DNA of 13,594 bases. Source: Alphaproteobacteria bacterium. Its GTDB lineage: Bacteria; Pseudomonadota; Alphaproteobacteria; Rhodobacterales; Rhodobacteraceae. The notes under the pieces are model-generated. The model was not told the origin of the DNA. It ran no database searches and was given only the letters and a program-made list of their open reading frames with translations. Positions 13,316 through 13,594 of the stretch are shown here, piece after piece (the first letter of the stretch is position 1; the number at the start of each line of letters is the position of its first letter). The translations under genes were made by a program, and so were the position numbers. The stretch is from the NCBI GenBank assembly GCA_030424705.1, contig JAUHWJ010000010.1, positions 1-13,594 of the forward strand, written 5' to 3'.

Positions 13316-13594
13316 ATGGCCGCCAACATGTTCCTGAAGATCACAGGACCGGACATCAAGGGCGAGTCGACCGACGAGAACCACAAGGAGGAGATCCAGG
13401 TCCTCTCCTGGAGCCACGCCTTCAACCAGCCGACATCCGCCACGCGAAGCTCGGCGGGCTCCGGCACGGTGGAGCAGGCCAACCACAGCGACTTCTCCTT
13501 CACGAAGTACACTGACAGCGCGACGGACGACCTGCTGAAGACCTGCTGGCAGGGCAACCAGATCGAGAAGTGCACGCTGACCTGCTACCGGGCG
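13316..13594 (+). CDS. hcp: T6SS tube protein Hcp (3' end beyond window)
   Basis: The first 93 residues are visible and the frame stays open to the last base. MAANMFLKITGPDIKGES at the start, EIQVLSWSHAFNQPTS (26-41), GSGTVEQANHSDFSFTKY and DSATDDLLKTCWQG are all typical of Hcp (usually about 160-170 residues). Hexameric Hcp rings stack into the expelled tube and can carry small effectors. A strong purine run (AAAAAGGGGGTGAG) ends just before the ATG, consistent with very high translation. The gene follows tssC by 30 bp, so it is probably in the same transcript. Two cysteines near the visible end (LTCYRA and KCTL) are not diagnostic. Confidence 0.97.
   Translation, partial: MAANMFLKITGPDIKGESTDENHKEEIQVLSWSHAFNQPTSATRSSAGSGTVEQANHSDFSFTKYTDSATDDLLKTCWQGNQIEKCTLTCYRA

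Noticed and set aside
10871..13486. 871-aa open frame antisense to tssB, tssC and hcp
   Set aside because: It covers three unmistakable T6SS genes and a non-coding gap in reverse, and its composition is typical of an antisense shadow.
1..13594. CRISPR arrays, tRNA or rRNA genes, insertion sequences, integrases
   Set aside because: No regularly spaced repeats, tRNA-like cloverleaf sequences, rRNA blocks, transposase-like proteins or terminal inverted repeats were seen on reading.

Overview
This window is the first half of a type VI secretion system (T6SS) gene cluster from a very GC-rich bacterium. Third codon positions are overwhelmingly G or C. The operon style (a SPOR protein and a small lipoprotein, then TssK-TssL-TssM-TssA-TssB-TssC-Hcp, many genes joined by 4-bp overlaps) fits an alphaproteobacterium best, possibly a Rhodobacterales or Rhizobiales relative. 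That assignment is inferred from gene order and protein style, not from a marker gene.

Bases 1 to about 1045 hold no gene I can defend. The first 700 bases are GC-rich with no convincing coding frame. They contain one perfect 8-bp inverted repeat (592-612) and, on the minus strand near 71-226, a short stretch that looks protein-like but is closed by stops. Bases 700-960 are a clearly more AT-rich island that may carry one small ORF of unknown function (709-930, minus).

Bases 1046-2135 hold a divergent pair. On the minus strand is a 202-residue protein with a W-S-N-Y-S-G-T-Y-Q-P motif and a Gly/Pro-rich tail, a candidate T6SS cargo or accessory protein. On the plus strand is a DUF4280 (PAAR-like) protein, expected to cap the VgrG spike. 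An AT-rich gap (2136-2285) then precedes the main operon.

The main operon runs from 2286 to 10848 as six genes joined by ATGA or GTGA overlaps. They encode a single-pass membrane protein with a long Ala/Pro linker and a C-terminal SPOR peptidoglycan-binding domain, a small TssJ-like lipoprotein, the baseplate adaptor TssK, and the inner-membrane proteins TssL and TssM. The last gene is TssA, which coordinates baseplate and sheath assembly. TssL lacks a C-terminal OmpA-like domain, so the SPOR protein may supply the cell-wall anchor. TssM has one predicted N-terminal membrane segment and a degenerate Walker A motif.

After a 112-bp gap containing a small hairpin come the sheath genes tssB and tssC and the tube gene hcp, which is cut by the window end. 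The notable oddity is TssB. It is 257 residues long because an extra segment of about 75 charged, helix-prone residues sits in the middle of an otherwise canonical protein. The core genes tssE, tssF, tssG, tssH (clpV) and vgrG are absent and presumably lie beyond 13594.
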